Numbered from the stretch's first letter, positions 46,801 through 60,300 are shown. The stretch is 64,000 nucleotides of DNA from Strigamia acuminata (GCA_949358305.1 OX442314.1:19957060-20021059), one strand, 5' to 3'. Translations and numbers: made by a program. The notes: generated by a model not told the origin, from the sequence alone.

Positions 46801-49800
46801 AACTGTTATTTTTATATTGCAGAATCCAGGTAATTCCAAGAATAAAACCTCTCTACAACAACAAATATTTACAGAATCGATAACTTTAACTTTAACTTTG
46901 ATGTAAATATTGATCATCCAGTTGTAGTGTTTAATATACGAAAGTATAGCACTTACTACATTGCCGTCACTGCAGTTGTATTAGGCTGTACAGGTACAAT
47001 ATATGGCGTTGAACAATCTATAAACTGCGTTGGCACACATTCGATCGGAATGTCAATTAAATGTTTGAAACTTTCTTGATTATCAATCGTGAGTTCATGT
47101 TTTCCACCCGAACTTCTTTTTTTACGATACCAAAATGTTTCATAATACTGTTGATAAGTATCTGACATTAGAGACCACTTCACAACATTTCTCAGCTATC
47201 GAACAAAATCACAATAAGTATAATTGACTCTATTAGAACTGTTTGATTATTGAGTTACGTATAATCCATCAGCAACAGTGTGTGTTCGGCCAGAAACTAC
47301 ATTAGCAATCGCTATTGTTGGTTCTAGTCGAAATCCCCCAGTCGCTGAATATCTAATAACACCAGTTAAACCTTCAAATGCTAACTAATTATCAAAACAA
47401 AAATAATGACAACGGTAAACAAACTACGGTAACAATCAGCCGATACTTACTTCAGCAAATCCTTGGACTACAGTGTGTTTAGAGAAAATTTCATTGTTGC
47501 TTAGCAATTTTTCAAACGAGTAAGCAAATGTTAGTACAGCATCGTAACCTAATGCAAATTTATCAGCAACCTGATCAGAAATATATCACACTTTCATTAC
47601 GTAATTCAATAATTGCAATAATTCAATTATTTACATTTGAACTGTCAGTAGTTGGTATGCCATAATAGTCCACGTGATTGATTCCAAAATATTTACGATT
47701 TACATGATACCACAGATCAGTGGAAAACCCAGATAAATTATAAGCTTTATAAACCATGTGCATTCCGTGAAAGGCTTCTAAGCATGTTGGTTTCTGTTTA
47801 ACGTATATAACATACTTCTCAATGAACACGCCATATTTACATTTCTGTAATCTACAGTCTACACCATGCTCGAAATGGAATATTCCATGAACTGGAACAC
47901 CACTTCAAAATTTAGAAAAAAAAAAGAAAAAAAAAAAGAAAACAATAATTCGTTCAATTACAAAATCCCGAGAAAAAAAATCAAAGGATCACAGTACCAA
48001 CTGTGCTGCAACCTACAACTTAGAACTACCGGTTATGTAAATTCTGTGGAAAAATAAACTACAGTACGTCGAAAAATAATCACGAACTGAAACAATATTT
48101 TCTATAATTTCACTCTCGTGCATTTTGAGCCTTAAATCTAACATGTACCATAGCACAAAGTGGATGCTGACTGTCCCAATCAAATTGCTTCGCAGCAACT
48201 TGCATTGTAATCCATTTATAGCCGTGCATTGGTGCAACCCCATATCTAAAACATAAGAAATGTATTCTAAATATCAGTTTTAGTTTAAATCGTAGCAAAT
48301 AATTGTTACTTTATAGCTTGTCTGTACACAAAATATTGTTTAGGAGCAAGTACAGAACAAAGAACAATTTTGGCTCCATATTTTTTTGCCTCTTTTATGT
48401 CTTCCAATAAATCTGTTTGATTTCCAACATATATCTACAAAGCAAGAATTTCAATTCTTGAATAACAATATTAGATGATTCGTATTAACAAACTCTCGTT
48501 ATAACGAATCGATTTTCTCGGACCCTTGCGATTCGTTATAAAGCGTTTCGACTGTATCTACAATTGTACCTGGTTTAGGACAATTTTCCTGGATTATCAT
48601 GAGAAGTATGCTATGTTTTTAATTTATGCGCATTCGACTTATTTGAATATCCCCAGACTGGCCCTAAACATGTGACCAAAAGTTTCCTAATTTTCCAAAA
48701 TCTTAAAATTAATTAGAATCACTTTCGCCGTCAACATAGAAACAGTTCTCATCTCAACGCACGAGGCACAAATACAGCCCGAATTCTCATGGTTTTCCAT
48801 GCAACCAGCGCTATTTTCATAGCATCATACCGTATTTTGTGTTAGCCAAGCTGAAGAGAAAAGCCTGTTAGTGGTCTCAATTCACTGACATTTTAGCCAA
48901 GAACTGCTGACGACCTCTCAATTTCTGGACTTGTTTGTAAAGTATTTGTCGTCTCAATTGTACATTTATTTCTGCATTTCCGACTTGAAGATGCGGTTTG
49001 CTCTCAGGCACCTGCAAGCGCGTGTACCCAACGTCTATGCAAGCGTGGGAGAAGAGAATTCTCTTCATTGCGCGTTTTGTGAGTGACGAATTTCTCCCTC
49101 AGCGAGACACAGTATTTTGATCTCAATTCGGATACTACAGTTCGCCATTTTGCAAGCACCCGGGCTGATATCCTGCACCCAACAAAATATTAGATTTCAC
49201 AAACAGACGCTGTCTTTACAAAGCTACCCCCACTGTGTGTGGCTGCGAGACGGAACGTCGCAACGACGTGCCTTTCTTACAACATTACGTCGCAGCGACA
49301 TGCTGTTGCTAATACGGCACGTCGCTAAAAAGGGCCGTCGCTAAGACGTGCTAGCGGGCAAAACATTTTTGGGTCGCTAGAAAGTAACGTCTTAGCACAA
49401 AGTCGCTAAGATGGGCGACGCTAAAGTCACCTAATCCGTCTTAGAATCCCCTTTCCCACATTTTATTATTTAGTTGTAAGACCAAGTGCCATTAAATTCA
49501 TATATTCTCATGCGTGTCATTATTGGGTATTTTACATACCATAGGGGAGATGATTATAAGTGTACGAATCCACCCACTAGATAATTTACAGAACGAGGTG
49601 AGAGGCAACAACGTACTTACTCTGTGAACTACTGTATATTTAAATACACGAATTGTCTTCATAAAGTCAGCTAATAATTGAATTTCGACATCTTCGAATG
49701 TAAACTGAAATCGCAATATGTATACATATGTAATAAATTTAAGAACACCTTCACTCACTAGATAAGATCCTTGGTTCTGCAAAAATGTTCCCACTCGTGG

Positions 49801-52800
49801 TGCAATGTCAGCAATATTCCATTCAAGATTAAATGTACGGTCGTAGGTCTCCTAGAACATATTTTAGATCAGTTTATCGTGCAAAATATGCAATTTCAAC
49901 CTTTGATATAAACTGAACCAAGTCTTCACGATAGGTCACAGTTGGCAATTGATAGCTCAAGAAAAGAATATTCATTTTAAGTGATATATCATTATCTCCA
50001 AATCCTATAATTCCACTTATGAGTTCGTCTCTAGAATCCTATTTTGGTATAAGTGTATGCTTAGTTAAATAACGAGTTAATATTAATCCACTACCAGAAA
50101 TTTGAACTATAGTTTATTGTCCTGTTTCTGTACTTTGCTGCATAGCCCTACTGTTTACTGAGTACAATTGATTAACTTTTTTAATAGTTACTATACTTAA
50201 TCTCAATTTTTTGGTAATGCTTAAATGCTTAGGACTGAATATGACCTGCAGTTCCTCGTCCAACATAGTCATAAACTGATCCAGGGCTTTAGTGGCATTT
50301 TGCTCGGTATTATATACTTTTAAATTAATTTTTAAATCTAATGAAAAAAATGTGTATAACAGAAATATGTGTCACCAATAACAAAAATGCTTTAAAACAT
50401 ACTTGAGTCCATCAGATGTTTAAGAGTATCCTTAAATTGAGGAATATTATTGTTGATATCTTCAACTGCTAAGATCGCAAATGTGGCCGTCACTGGATCA
50501 GGATCAGTTTCACCACCGGCTGTGTTAAATCTTCCAAATAAACCAATGTGGAGCAAATCTGTACAAACAAGCATCAGAATTGATAAAAACAGAAAAGTAC
50601 TAAAAAACTTCGCAGATTTTTTTTCCCATGACCGATTACAAGACGACAGAAAGACATACTGTACATAATAGGTAGTGATTGGTGCATACCAATATCACAC
50701 ACAGGACGAAAACTAAACTTGCCTATTTGAGCTAAATAGTGTGAGTGGATAAAAAACAGTAAATTCTTGCAAGAGAATGTAAATAATGGGATTACGGGAA
50801 TTGAAAATTGGAGAATTATCAGTCAAACTACAGAGTTCTCTGTGCAGACTGGACAGTTGAGTGGTCCGGACAGGTCAGCAAGAACAAGGCCCCAAACCAC
50901 ATTGCAATAGGAAAAATTGCTCCCCTGTCCGGACAGCTCTCTCCTCGGGACACCGGACAAAGTGATGCGTCCCGTATACATATCGTATAGGCAAGCATTT
51001 CTCATACTGTGAGGGCGCCCCACTGGTGGGTAGAGGACCGACTTTTGCTGGATCGCAACACATGTCAGTGTTCAAATTAATAGGAGGTAAAGAAAATCAA
51101 AAGGGGAAAAAATTAATCAAGTCAAATGAATTACATTTTTCGTTGCATTAACTATGTACGGTTACACTGTCAAACACTTTGCTAGTTAAGGACGATTATT
51201 CTGCCAATAGATGGCACTAGTGAGTTTTATCGGCAATTGCGAATTTCGAACCATTTTGAGTAGTTAAAATATAAATTAGTATTTATATTCTAGCTTACTT
51301 TACGGTTAAACTGTTATTAAATATGTTAGATATATTTTACCGGTAATGTTGTTTTGATCAGTTTACAACATAATTCTATTGAATTATGTATAAACTTCAC
51401 ACCTGGTGTAGTCACCCCTCACCACCCATTGTGAGTTGGATTCCTTTAGGATTATAGTCAAAGGGACTTAATGCAAAGTGTGTCCTGCATATCCAGTGGA
51501 CCTAGTAGAAGACTATGTCCTAGGTATCCACTTCCTATAATCTAGGATTGGATGGATTTAGGTGCCCAGTGATCCCATTGGATCACTGGACAGCCCATTC
51601 TTCACACCGAGTATATATTCCCATGTAAACCGGATATAGCTGGCTCTTGTCTTGTTTTCTGTTTTGTCACTACTTACTTGAGCACTAATATACACTTCAC
51701 TTCGTTCCGACAATCCGTTGTAGAAATACTTGTTATTTAGTGTAAGAATCTACAGTGGGCTGAAAAACCACGGACACACTCCCGCCTCTTCATGCCAACA
51801 TTCTGTTGTAGAAATAGTAAGTTCACTTGCATTTAAGTGTAGTATCTAGAGTGGGGTACAACCCACAGACGCACTCCCTCCCGCTTCATGCCAACATCCC
51901 GTTGTAGAATGTAGAATCTAGAGTAGAGCAATTCACAGACGCATTATAATGTAATATCTAGAGTGGAGTAATTCATAGACGCATTATTGAAGTAGCCGAG
52001 CGGAGTTGTTTCCCGGTTACTCTCCCGCCCGTCAGAACCGTGTTGGAGTAATTTCCCGGTAATGGCATAACCTTTCCTGCGAGAAACTTCTTGATTCAAT
52101 TCGGTGTTGGATGATGGAACATCTTAATTATTGTTTTGATGTTGATTGCACTTGGGGCAAAAATAGTTCGGCGCTATTTTAATTTTACACAGATTTTCGT
52201 GAGCTTCGTGATTTTAATATCATGTTGAATTCTATTGAATTAACATAAATATTTTCCCAGTCTGTTTCACATTGTTACATCTCGCTGTAATTATTATTTA
52301 CAATAATTACTAGCGATGCGATGTGTGTGACGATGATGAAAAGTCAACCGCACCTCTCGGATATAACCCACCTAAGCCTAACCATTACACACCCTTTTAG
52401 ATCCAACCCAGAACCAGTCAGACGCTAGAACCATTCGAACCCATTTAAGACGACATCTTTTACGTCACGGTAATGAGAACGATAACTATTCTTATTACTA
52501 GACTGAAGCCATCAAGTGATATTATTTTAGGGCTTTTTGCCAACCAATTGTATATTTTAACGTGAAGTTATTTTAGCCATTTGTAGGCCTAGTATTTATA
52601 TAAGTTCCAATTCGTAATAAATTGTTATATGTTTTGAGATACATTAAGTCTGTATATTTTACACTTTTCACACTAGTTCACACTTTAATTATCTGGGCAA
52701 TTGTATCTCCTAAACACATGTAATCAATAATAATTGCACGCTACAAACAAATCCAGCTTACAAACTACCGGTAAATAAACAAAAAAAAAAGCTATCAATG

Positions 52801-55526
52801 AAAAATTTCAAGGCACTTGGGATAAAGTGGGTCTGGGTAGATTGACTTCCTAAAAAGTTTGAAAATCCCTGCTTCATTTCTTTGCAAAATATAAAATTTT
52901 CTTCAAAGGTCAAGTGCACTGAGTGAGATTTTTACATTTTCTGAAAGCCCGTAATAAAAAACCAATAAAAGTCGAGAAAAAACTGTGGTTAACAAATAAA
53001 AGCAGTGCATGATGGTCGTTGGTCCCTGCGTCATCAGTTTCCATCAGACAGTCATGCACATGCGAAGACTGACTGTCAATTGAAAATTTTATTCGCATTT
53101 TTTAAAATGATTTACGATGGTCCGAAAATGATTTTTTTTATGCGACATTGCCACCAACTAAGATGAAGTCATTTCTTAAAGGATTTCCAATCAATCCAGT
53201 AATTCGAAAACAATGAATTAATTGAGGTCGGACATCTTGGATCCACCCAGATCGAAGAAGTGGATCCAGGTCAAATAGACTTCAGAACTGACTTCGTCAT
53301 GCTCTCACGCATTGCTTTTTTTATTACGGGCTTTCAGAAAAAGTAAAAATCCTACTCAGTGCACTTGACCTTTAACAAACTCTAGTCCGGACATGTGGCC
53401 TTTGTACGGACCAGAGAATGTACGCTCCATGGATTGGACATTCCCTGGACCGGACAAGTTTCTGAGACCCATCTTATGTCCGGACCACACACAGTACACT
53501 GTATATATTTTAAAAAAAATTACTTGTAATTGAATATAAATTGGAAAGTGGGGATTCCAAAACTTTTCCTGCTGCATCAAATGCCCTAAATCCAAATTGG
53601 ACTCCATCTACAATATCAACAACGGCACCCAAGAAACTTCCAATTCCTCTAAAAGTTTTGAAAGTGCTGCCATTCAGAGACAAATTAACACTAGGTTCCG
53701 TAAAGACTTGAATATTCTAAACAAAAAAAGTCAAAATAAAAAGAAAATCAGTACAGTATTCGAGCCGACAGAGAAAAAAACTTACCAACGCTGAATCAGA
53801 ACCTGAAAATACTCGACGTTTGTCAGCATCAAGAACTACGACCCAAAGTCCAGGTATTTGAACATGGGCAGGGACATGAAATGATTCAGGCGATGTTATT
53901 TCGCTGTCAAAAACATTTAAATCAACGATCTGCAGTTCAGTGGCAGTCTGCGCTGGAATTGTTAAAAGAAAAATAAAAGAAAAAGAATTTCTGAAGAAAA
54001 CTTCCATTCATTTATCTTGCCCAACCTGTCGTCTTTAAGCGAGTAAAAATTGCTGACTCCGATTTGTCTCGTGCTTCACACACAGGAGTCTGGTTATACA
54101 ATTTGTATGTAGATGATGGTACAAATGCCCCTTGATCTTGTTTACAATCTTTTAAATACTCACAAAATGCAGATTGAGAATATACATTTTGCATTTCATA
54201 AAATGTAACACATGAATGACTCAAGTCGGAATATTCCAACGGCTGTCTGTCTCCAGTTCGAGGAACAAGCAAAGTTGCATTTAGAAATAAAAACTGATAG
54301 CGATACACGTCCCGAATAGCCACATCCTTAAATTCGACAAATCCATCTGTCGCTCTTTTATGCAGAACTTGATCGTAATTGCGGAACGACGTTATGACCT
54401 CATCACCTGCTAATTCAGCGTCCGTATTGTACAAAAAGTCACGGACAAGCGCTCCTTGCATAAACGTTTTAGCTTGGTAACCAATAGTCACCTCGACTAT
54501 CAAACTCGAGTCAAGTCCCGTCGTTATTCGATTCTTGTTTTGATCAACTATTTCCAAAGAAAACGTAAACAGTTGATTTGCAAACATTTCATCTTGGGGC
54601 TTCTGATGCCAATTTAATTTTGCAATTCCTTTAAATAAAAATTAACCCATTAGTTAAATTGTATTTCTAGACATTAAAATTTACAATTTACGGTTATAAA
54701 TTTTAATTGGATTTGTAAGAACCGACAATGTTTTCCCATTCACGAAAACAGATAATCCGATTTGACGAAATACACAGTATTGATTTTCAGATACTGCATC
54801 GGTAATACTGTGAACTAGCCCTTGTGCGATGAGGTAGTTTCCATGAATTGGCACAAACGGAATTACGAGCTTATATTCCTGATAAACCTCAGAACTACAC
54901 TTGCTTCTACAACATAAAAAGCAGAGCCTCTTAGTGAATTAAACAATTATGAAATGATTTCCAAATTTACTGTACCGAAAATGCTCCTCAGAAAATCGTC
55001 TGGGGTCACCTAATTCATAATCACTCGCGGCTAATTGGCAGACTTTAATTAAGCTATCAGGGATTGATGATTTGCAACCACTAGACTCCGCAACGTTAAC
55101 TGTAAGAATAAAGCCATTCTTTTTTAAGAAACACGACTACATCGTGACATCGTTCATTAAGTACTGGCTGGTTGGGATGATATGTTAAAATGTTTTGGTC
55201 GTAATTGATACGGAATATCCTGTGGTCGTAATAGATTTCCATTTGTTGTTGTGCATAAAAATGCCACAATTGGTCGACTTATTCTTTGATTATTTGACAC
55301 AGAATAAATATCATCATCGGTATTTGGTTTAATTTCTGCTGGAAAGTAGTTTTTAAAAGGGCCCGTTTTTGGAAAACAAATCCCAATATCATCTAAATTT
55401 TTGTAAATTGTGATATGGAATTTTATTCAACGAATTAATTTATTTCTTACCTGGTAATGAATAAACACAATCCAATAAACACAAGCGCAATAAGCTCATT
55501 AATAAACCTAGCTCTTTGGTGTTCAT
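40405..55526 (-). CDS. Receptor guanylyl cyclase-like protein, copy B
   Basis: Close paralogue of gene A with the same exon plan. ATG is at 55526 ([20 protein letters not shown]) and the stop at 40405. N-terminal region 53524-55526; ligand-binding domain about 46957-50731; Cys-rich, EGF-like and membrane exons 45776-46760; kinase-homology exons about 42470-45709; linker and cyclase about 41040-42200; tail 40405-40830. B lacks the copia, hAT and TA insertions of A, so it is the better reading of the family. Its own introns hold a palindromic TIR element (43889-44743), the 44972 palindrome insertion, a B-specific insert at 48480-49430 and a solo LTR (51154-52710). Predicted type I membrane protein; the cyclase domain lacks catalytic Asn and Arg, so cGMP output is doubtful. 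In the 42-nt exon near 50.7 kb, B has Gly where A has Cys. Confidence 0.88.
41040..42200 (-). other. Gene B: coiled linker and guanylyl cyclase domain
   Basis: SDIVGFTN and ETIGDA carry the two metal-binding Asp. MPRYCIFG carries the guanine-selecting Cys. The transition-state motif reads [15 protein letters not shown] (about 41050-41110), so Asn is Ile and Arg is Phe exactly as in copy A. The identical replacement in two paralogues shows it is not a sequencing slip. Confidence 0.88.
43889..44743. mobile_element. Palindromic TIR element with TA duplication in gene B intron
   Basis: An 855-bp element starts CCGGGTGGCCCACATAAAAG and ends with the exact inverse. It is flanked by TA at 43887-43888 and 44744-44745. 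Gene A (about 24895-24905) has the empty site ATAATTATAAGG. Internal arms around GAACCAATGCTCGG (44.05-44.10 and 44.53-44.59 kb) are also inverted. A tandem 30-nt repeat at about 44222-44345 encodes repeated [10 protein letters not shown] on the minus strand. No transposase is seen. Confidence 0.85.
44972..45400. mobile_element. Gene B-specific insertion with TACCGTACCGCCCC palindrome
   Basis: A perfect 22-nt inverted repeat (44972-44993 and 45003-45024, 9-nt loop) carries the terminus of the 14.75-kb element family. It is followed by GCCCGGCGTTT-type words. Gene A lacks all of this between its matching exons near 25.08-25.15 kb. Confidence 0.65.
45776..46760 (-). other. Gene B: cysteine-rich region, two EGF-like repeats, membrane span
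   Basis: Three exons as in gene A. The first EGF-like repeat is [19 protein letters not shown] then WSGKAC. The second is [20 protein letters not shown], followed by the membrane span [20 protein letters not shown] and WLKRR. All cysteines of both repeats are conserved between A and B, which argues that the repeats were under selection. Confidence 0.85.
46957..50731 (-). other. Gene B: ANF-receptor-type ligand-binding domain
   Basis: Open exons give [90 protein letters not shown] and [10 protein letters not shown]. In B the region 47623 to about 47895 stays open and reads [20 protein letters not shown] before joining [11 protein letters not shown]. The equivalent of A is broken by a transposon, a stop and a 2-nt indel. 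Whether that stretch is exon or intron is not settled. Confidence 0.75.
48480..49430. other. Gene B-specific intron insertion, unclassified
   Basis: Copies A and B diverge completely between about 33.38-33.90 kb (A) and 48.48-49.43 kb (B), then resume identity. The B side contains the hairpin CGTTATAACGAATCG...CGATTCGTTATAAAGCG (48.49-48.55 kb) and CGTCGC/GCGACG words (49.25-49.42 kb). Transposon origin is likely but ends are not defined. Confidence 0.45.
51154..52710. mobile_element. Solo LTR of a large-LTR retroelement in gene B intron
   Basis: It begins TGTACGGTTACACTGTC and is similar over its whole length to 55842 onward and to 56826-63869. It ends at ATCTCC, about 20 bp short of the family end. 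Gene A has the continuous site GCATTAACTAAACACATG (about 35.62 kb). Repeated GTAGTATCTAGAGTGG...CACAGACGCA units lie inside. No coding region accompanies it. Confidence 0.8.
52908..53370. mobile_element. TIR element shared by genes A and B (B copy)
   Basis: Orthologue of the element at 37079-37581, with GGTCAAG ends and the CCCGTAATAAAAAA subterminal word. It is slightly shorter. Confidence 0.7.
53524..55526 (-). other. Gene B: signal peptide and unrecognised N-terminal region
   Basis: Same seven exons as gene A, all open and in phase. The small intron before the QTATELQ exon ends CAATTCCAG in B (TTGCAG in A) and again looks like a signal peptide if read through. The repeated motif xxVxDxxxxRxxxGxDS is conserved ([17 protein letters not shown] and [17 protein letters not shown]), which supports it as a structured coding region. 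Confidence 0.7.
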
Positions 55527-56956
55527 TTTTGTCAAGAATATGTAACTATCACGTTTCGGCACGAGCATTGTCATAGCTAAAGCGCATCATTATGATAACA
55601 AAACTGAAACAGACATACAAACATCGTACATTATTATTATTGTTGTTTAATAAGACTTGTTTTCGGCTTTTCATTATCAGCTACACTTTATACTGATGTT
55701 CTTTCACAACGTAATAATGCCGTCTCGCTCTACCGTTCTGACAATAGTCAAATTATCAAATCAAACCCGATTCAAATTGTTGTCTGAGAAAACTGAGAGC
55801 CCCGAAAGGGTTTTTGGAATTTGTTTGGCATGTGTTAAGTTTGTGACGGTTACACTGTCATACGTTTTGCTAGTTTAGGACGATTATTCTGCTTTCGTGT
55901 TTTAGCGGTAATTTCAAATTTCGATTATTTTTAAGTGATTAAAATATAAATTATTATTTATATTTTAACTTACTTTAAGTTTAGCCAGTTATTAAACACG
56001 TTAGATATGTTTTAATTCTATGGAATTATGTATAAACTTCACACCTGGTGTAGTCACCCCTCACCACCCACTGTGAGTTGGATTCCTTTAGGATTATAGT
56101 CAAAGGGACTTAATCCAAAATGTGTCCTGTGTATCCAGTTCCTAGGGAGGACCTAGTAGAAGACTATGTCCTAGGTATCCACTTCCTATAGTCTAGGATT
56201 GGATGGATTCAGGTGACCAGTGATCCCATTGGATCACTGGACAGCCCATTCTTCTCACCGAGTATATATTCCCGTGTAAACCGGATATATCTCGCTCTTG
56301 CTTGTTTTCTGTTTCCTGAGACTACTTGAGCCGGGTTTGGTGGACTTAGGGCCGCTTGGGTGAATTTAGTTCACTTTGTTGCACTTAGGGGCAATTGTTG
56401 CACTAGGGGCAATTGATAGCTGTAGGCTATTTAAAGTAACATTTATCAATTTAACATTTATTCACAGAATTCCAGATTTGGCAGTTAAGTTAACTTGTAA
56501 GTAATAGCTCGCGCTCTTGTCTTGTTTTCTGTTTTGTCACTACTTACTTGAGCACTCATATATACTTCACTTCGTTCCAACAATCCGTTGTAGAAATACT
56601 TGTTATTTAGTGTAAGAATCTAGAGTGGGCTGAAAACCCACAGACGCCTCTTCTTAATTATCTTAATCTTAATTATTGTTTTGATGTTGATTGCACTTGG
56701 GGCAAAAATAGCTCGGCGCTATTTTAATTTATCTTTTATTTTTGCAGTTTTCGTTAGCTTCGTGATTTTTATATCATGTTGAATTCTATTGAATTAACAT
56801 GAATATTTTCCAGTCTGTTTCACATTGTGACGGTTACACTTCATACACTTTGCTAGTTTAGGACGATTATTTCGCCAATAGATGGCGCTGATACGTTTTA
56901 GCGGTAATTTTGAAATTCGATTATTTTTGAGTGAATAAAATATAAATTATTATTTA

Positions 56957-57181
56957 TGTTGTGTAACCTTGACTTCATATATTTAATACCAATAATGGAA
57001 AATGTCGGAAACAATGTGAATAACTAAGAATCATTTTGTACGAGGCAAATCCGTGTGTAACCTAGCAATAAAGAGAAACAGAACGATGCATTCCATGTTC
57101 GTAGCTACAGAGGGATGTTGATATACAGAGTCGGAGTCAATTATTCGTAACGAAACCAATTTATTTGGGACATATTCTACA
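56957..57181 (+). repeat. 5' LTR of the gypsy-type element
   Basis: 225 bp, TG...CA, containing an AATAAAGAG signal-like word. Reads the same as the 3' LTR at 62143-62367 throughout. Confidence 0.93.
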
Positions 57182-57358
57182 ATGGTATCCACGATGCTTG
57201 GAAGATTCCTGTGAAGAATACGTTTTGTTTGAAGAAGTCAGGTTTTTGAGAGTAGCCAGACGTCGTTCCGGATCGAATAGCCTTGGAACACGGGTGTTCC
57301 AGGAAGTTTGGACAGTAAGCCAAGCGATTCTTAGTTTGACTGTAGAGGAAGGAAGACG

Positions 57359-60300
57359 ATGGCGCAGCTTATGCTAGGCAGCTTGCTGCCGTTTGCGGGG
57401 TCGTCGCTGCAGGAATGGATCTCGTGGCGGGAAACTTTTACCATGTTTGTGGCGCTGAACGACGTGGCCGACGATAAGCAGGTCCCCCTGTTACTGACGA
57501 CAGTGGGGACGATCACGTACGACAGGATGAAACGTCTGGTCGCGCCAAAGTTGTTGGCGACAATGAAGGTAGAAGAGATTCTCGAGGCGATGGACACTTA
57601 CTATAGTTCAGTTGACACGCCGTATATGGCTCGGCAGAAGTTGGGGGCGAAGAGGCGGCTCGAAGGTGAATCGGTGGAGAAATTCATCGCAGAACTCAGA
57701 GTCATGGCACAGAGATGTAACTTCGCGACCAAGACGGAGGTAGACAGCGCAATTATAGACCAAGTCATCAGGGGAACCAGGAACACGACTTTAGTACGTG
57801 AGATCTTGTTAAAAATGCCTATTACAGTTAGCGAAATGACAAAACTCGCAGTCGCGCATGAGATGGCGCATATGGCCGCGACGGGGACGGAGGAACCGCT
57901 GCCAGTACTGGAGGTAGCGCGAGCGTCATCGTCAGCGGTGCTACAGTTGGCGTCGGGACTCCGAAGAGCGCCTCAGAGAGGACGAGGATCGCCAGGTTTT
58001 TTTCGCGGCACGCAGGGGCGTGCGCAGCGAGGTGGAGCAGCGCAGCTATCGAGAGGCGGACCGGCGGCGGGCGGTGGCCGCGGGCTGCCACCTATGAAGA
58101 GAGATGGTACTCCGGTGAGATGTTTTCGTTGCGGTGGGCCCCATTACGTGCGGGACTGCCCTTTTGAATACGTGCAAAGTGGTCCCCCTGTTACGGATGG
58201 TCTGGGAGGAACGCGAACTTCGTCTGTATGGTCGAAGAAGAATGCCGTAGCCAGAGAAGTGGATTGTCAGCCGTCGTTCCCCTCTGAAGAGAAAGTCGGT
58301 TTCACTGCGGGCGCAGCTGCCGATGATGATTGGAAGCAGTTGCGAGTGCCGGTGAACGAGCTACATGAAGAAGAGGAGGACTTTGCATTGTTTCAGCTGC
58401 AAGCCAGCAGTTTAAAGCAGCCGCCTTTGATGGTTCAGGTGAAGCTGAATAATGGACTGTTTGACATGCAACTGGACACAGGGAGTGAGAAATCAGTCAT
58501 TAATATCGCAGATTTTAATACGTTGTTAGTACAAGGGCTGGCCACAATGCAGCAGATCAGACAAATCGGGACGCGCCTTTTTGCGTATCAACATCAGCCA
58601 ATAGAAGTTTTTGGCACGATCCAGTTACAAGTAGACATAGCGGGAGTGAGACGGGTGGCGGACTTCACTATTGTGGGCCGCCGTGGTCCGAGTCTGCTTG
58701 GGCGCGATTTGGTTCATTTGTTTGGTTTGGCGCTGATGTTGAAAGCGGCGAGCCAGCGGTCTGCAATGGAGAGCAGTAGCGACATTAATGAAAAACAACT
58801 TAAAACGATAAAGCAAATTGAAGAGAATAAAGATAATAGTGATGAAGTGGTACGTAAATTGGATGAAGTTTTGAAACGATGCATGAAGGTGTTTGATGAG
58901 GAGCTGGGAACGTATTCCGGAGAGCCGATCGAGTTGGTACTCAGGCCGGATGCTACCCCCAAGTTTTACAGGCCAAGGCCTGTCCCTTTCCCGTTGAGGG
59001 AAGCGGTGTCGTTAGAAATAGACAGATTGGTGCAGCAAGGAGTTTTTAAGCCGGTGGCCTTTTCAGCTTGGGCAACCCCTTTGGTGACAGTTCGAAAGAA
59101 AGACGGCGGCGTGAGGTTGTGCGGGGATTACCGCTCGACGGTGAACTCCAGCCTCCAGCCGGACCCCTACCCGCTGCCGAAAATCTCGGACTTGTTGGCT
59201 TCGATTGGGAGAGCGAGAATTTTCTCAACGTTGGATTTGAAGCAAGCATACTTACAAGTACCTTTGTCAGAGAAATCGGCGATGATAGCAGCGGTAAATA
59301 CGATTAGGGGGCTGATGGCCGTCACAAGACTGCCATTTGGCACCATGCCTTCAGCCGGTATTTTCCAAAGAATCATGGAGTTGGTCCTTGCGGGAGTTCC
59401 TCGGATATTTATTTACCTCGACGACATTTTAATTGCGACGTGGTCGATGGAGGAGCACTTAGTGATATTGGAGTTAATTTTTACCAAGTTGATGAAGAAA
59501 GGTTTAAGGTTGGCCAGAGAAAAATGCTTATTTTGCAAAAAGGTGTTGAACTTTTTGGGTTTCCGCATATCTGAGGAAGGGGTGGAACCAATTTCTTCAA
59601 GGATCGAGGCGATTGTGAAGATGAAGGCACCTCATGATGTTAAGGGCTTGCGGACCTTCCTGGGAATTGTTGCATTTTATGCAAGTTTTGTTAGTAATTT
59701 GGCAACTCGGGCAGCCCCACTTTACGAGTTGTTATGCGCAGATGTGGTCTGGTTGTGGAATGAGAGACGGCAGAAGTCTTTTGATGGAGTAAAGAGTGCA
59801 TTGACAAACGCACCAATCCTTACCTTTTATGATTTGGACAGACCGGTCGTGGTGGCAACTGACGCCTCACCCTACGGGGTGGGGGCAGTTTTGGCCCATT
59901 TGGATGACCAGTTACGTGAACTGCCGGTAGCATATGCGTCCAGGTCCCTCAATAGGGCGGAGGTAAACTACGCTCAAATCGATCGTGAGGCCCTTTCCAT
60001 AATTTTTGCGGTGAAAAAGTTTCATTCCTACTTGATGGGCAGACGTTTCACTGTGTTCACCGACCATAAACCCTTGTTGGGTATATTGGGACCAGACAAG
60101 CCAATACCGGTAGTGATTAGCCCCCGAATGATGCGCTGGGCTTTAACACTAGCAGCATATGATTACACCTTATGCTACAGGAAAGGTGAAGATAATCAAA
60201 ATGCTGATGTTTTGAGCAGGTTTCCAGTTGATCCGCCAGCCAGAGAGAGGGAGGAATATCCGTTATTTTTGGTGGACCTTCAAAGAGAAGATCTTTTACT

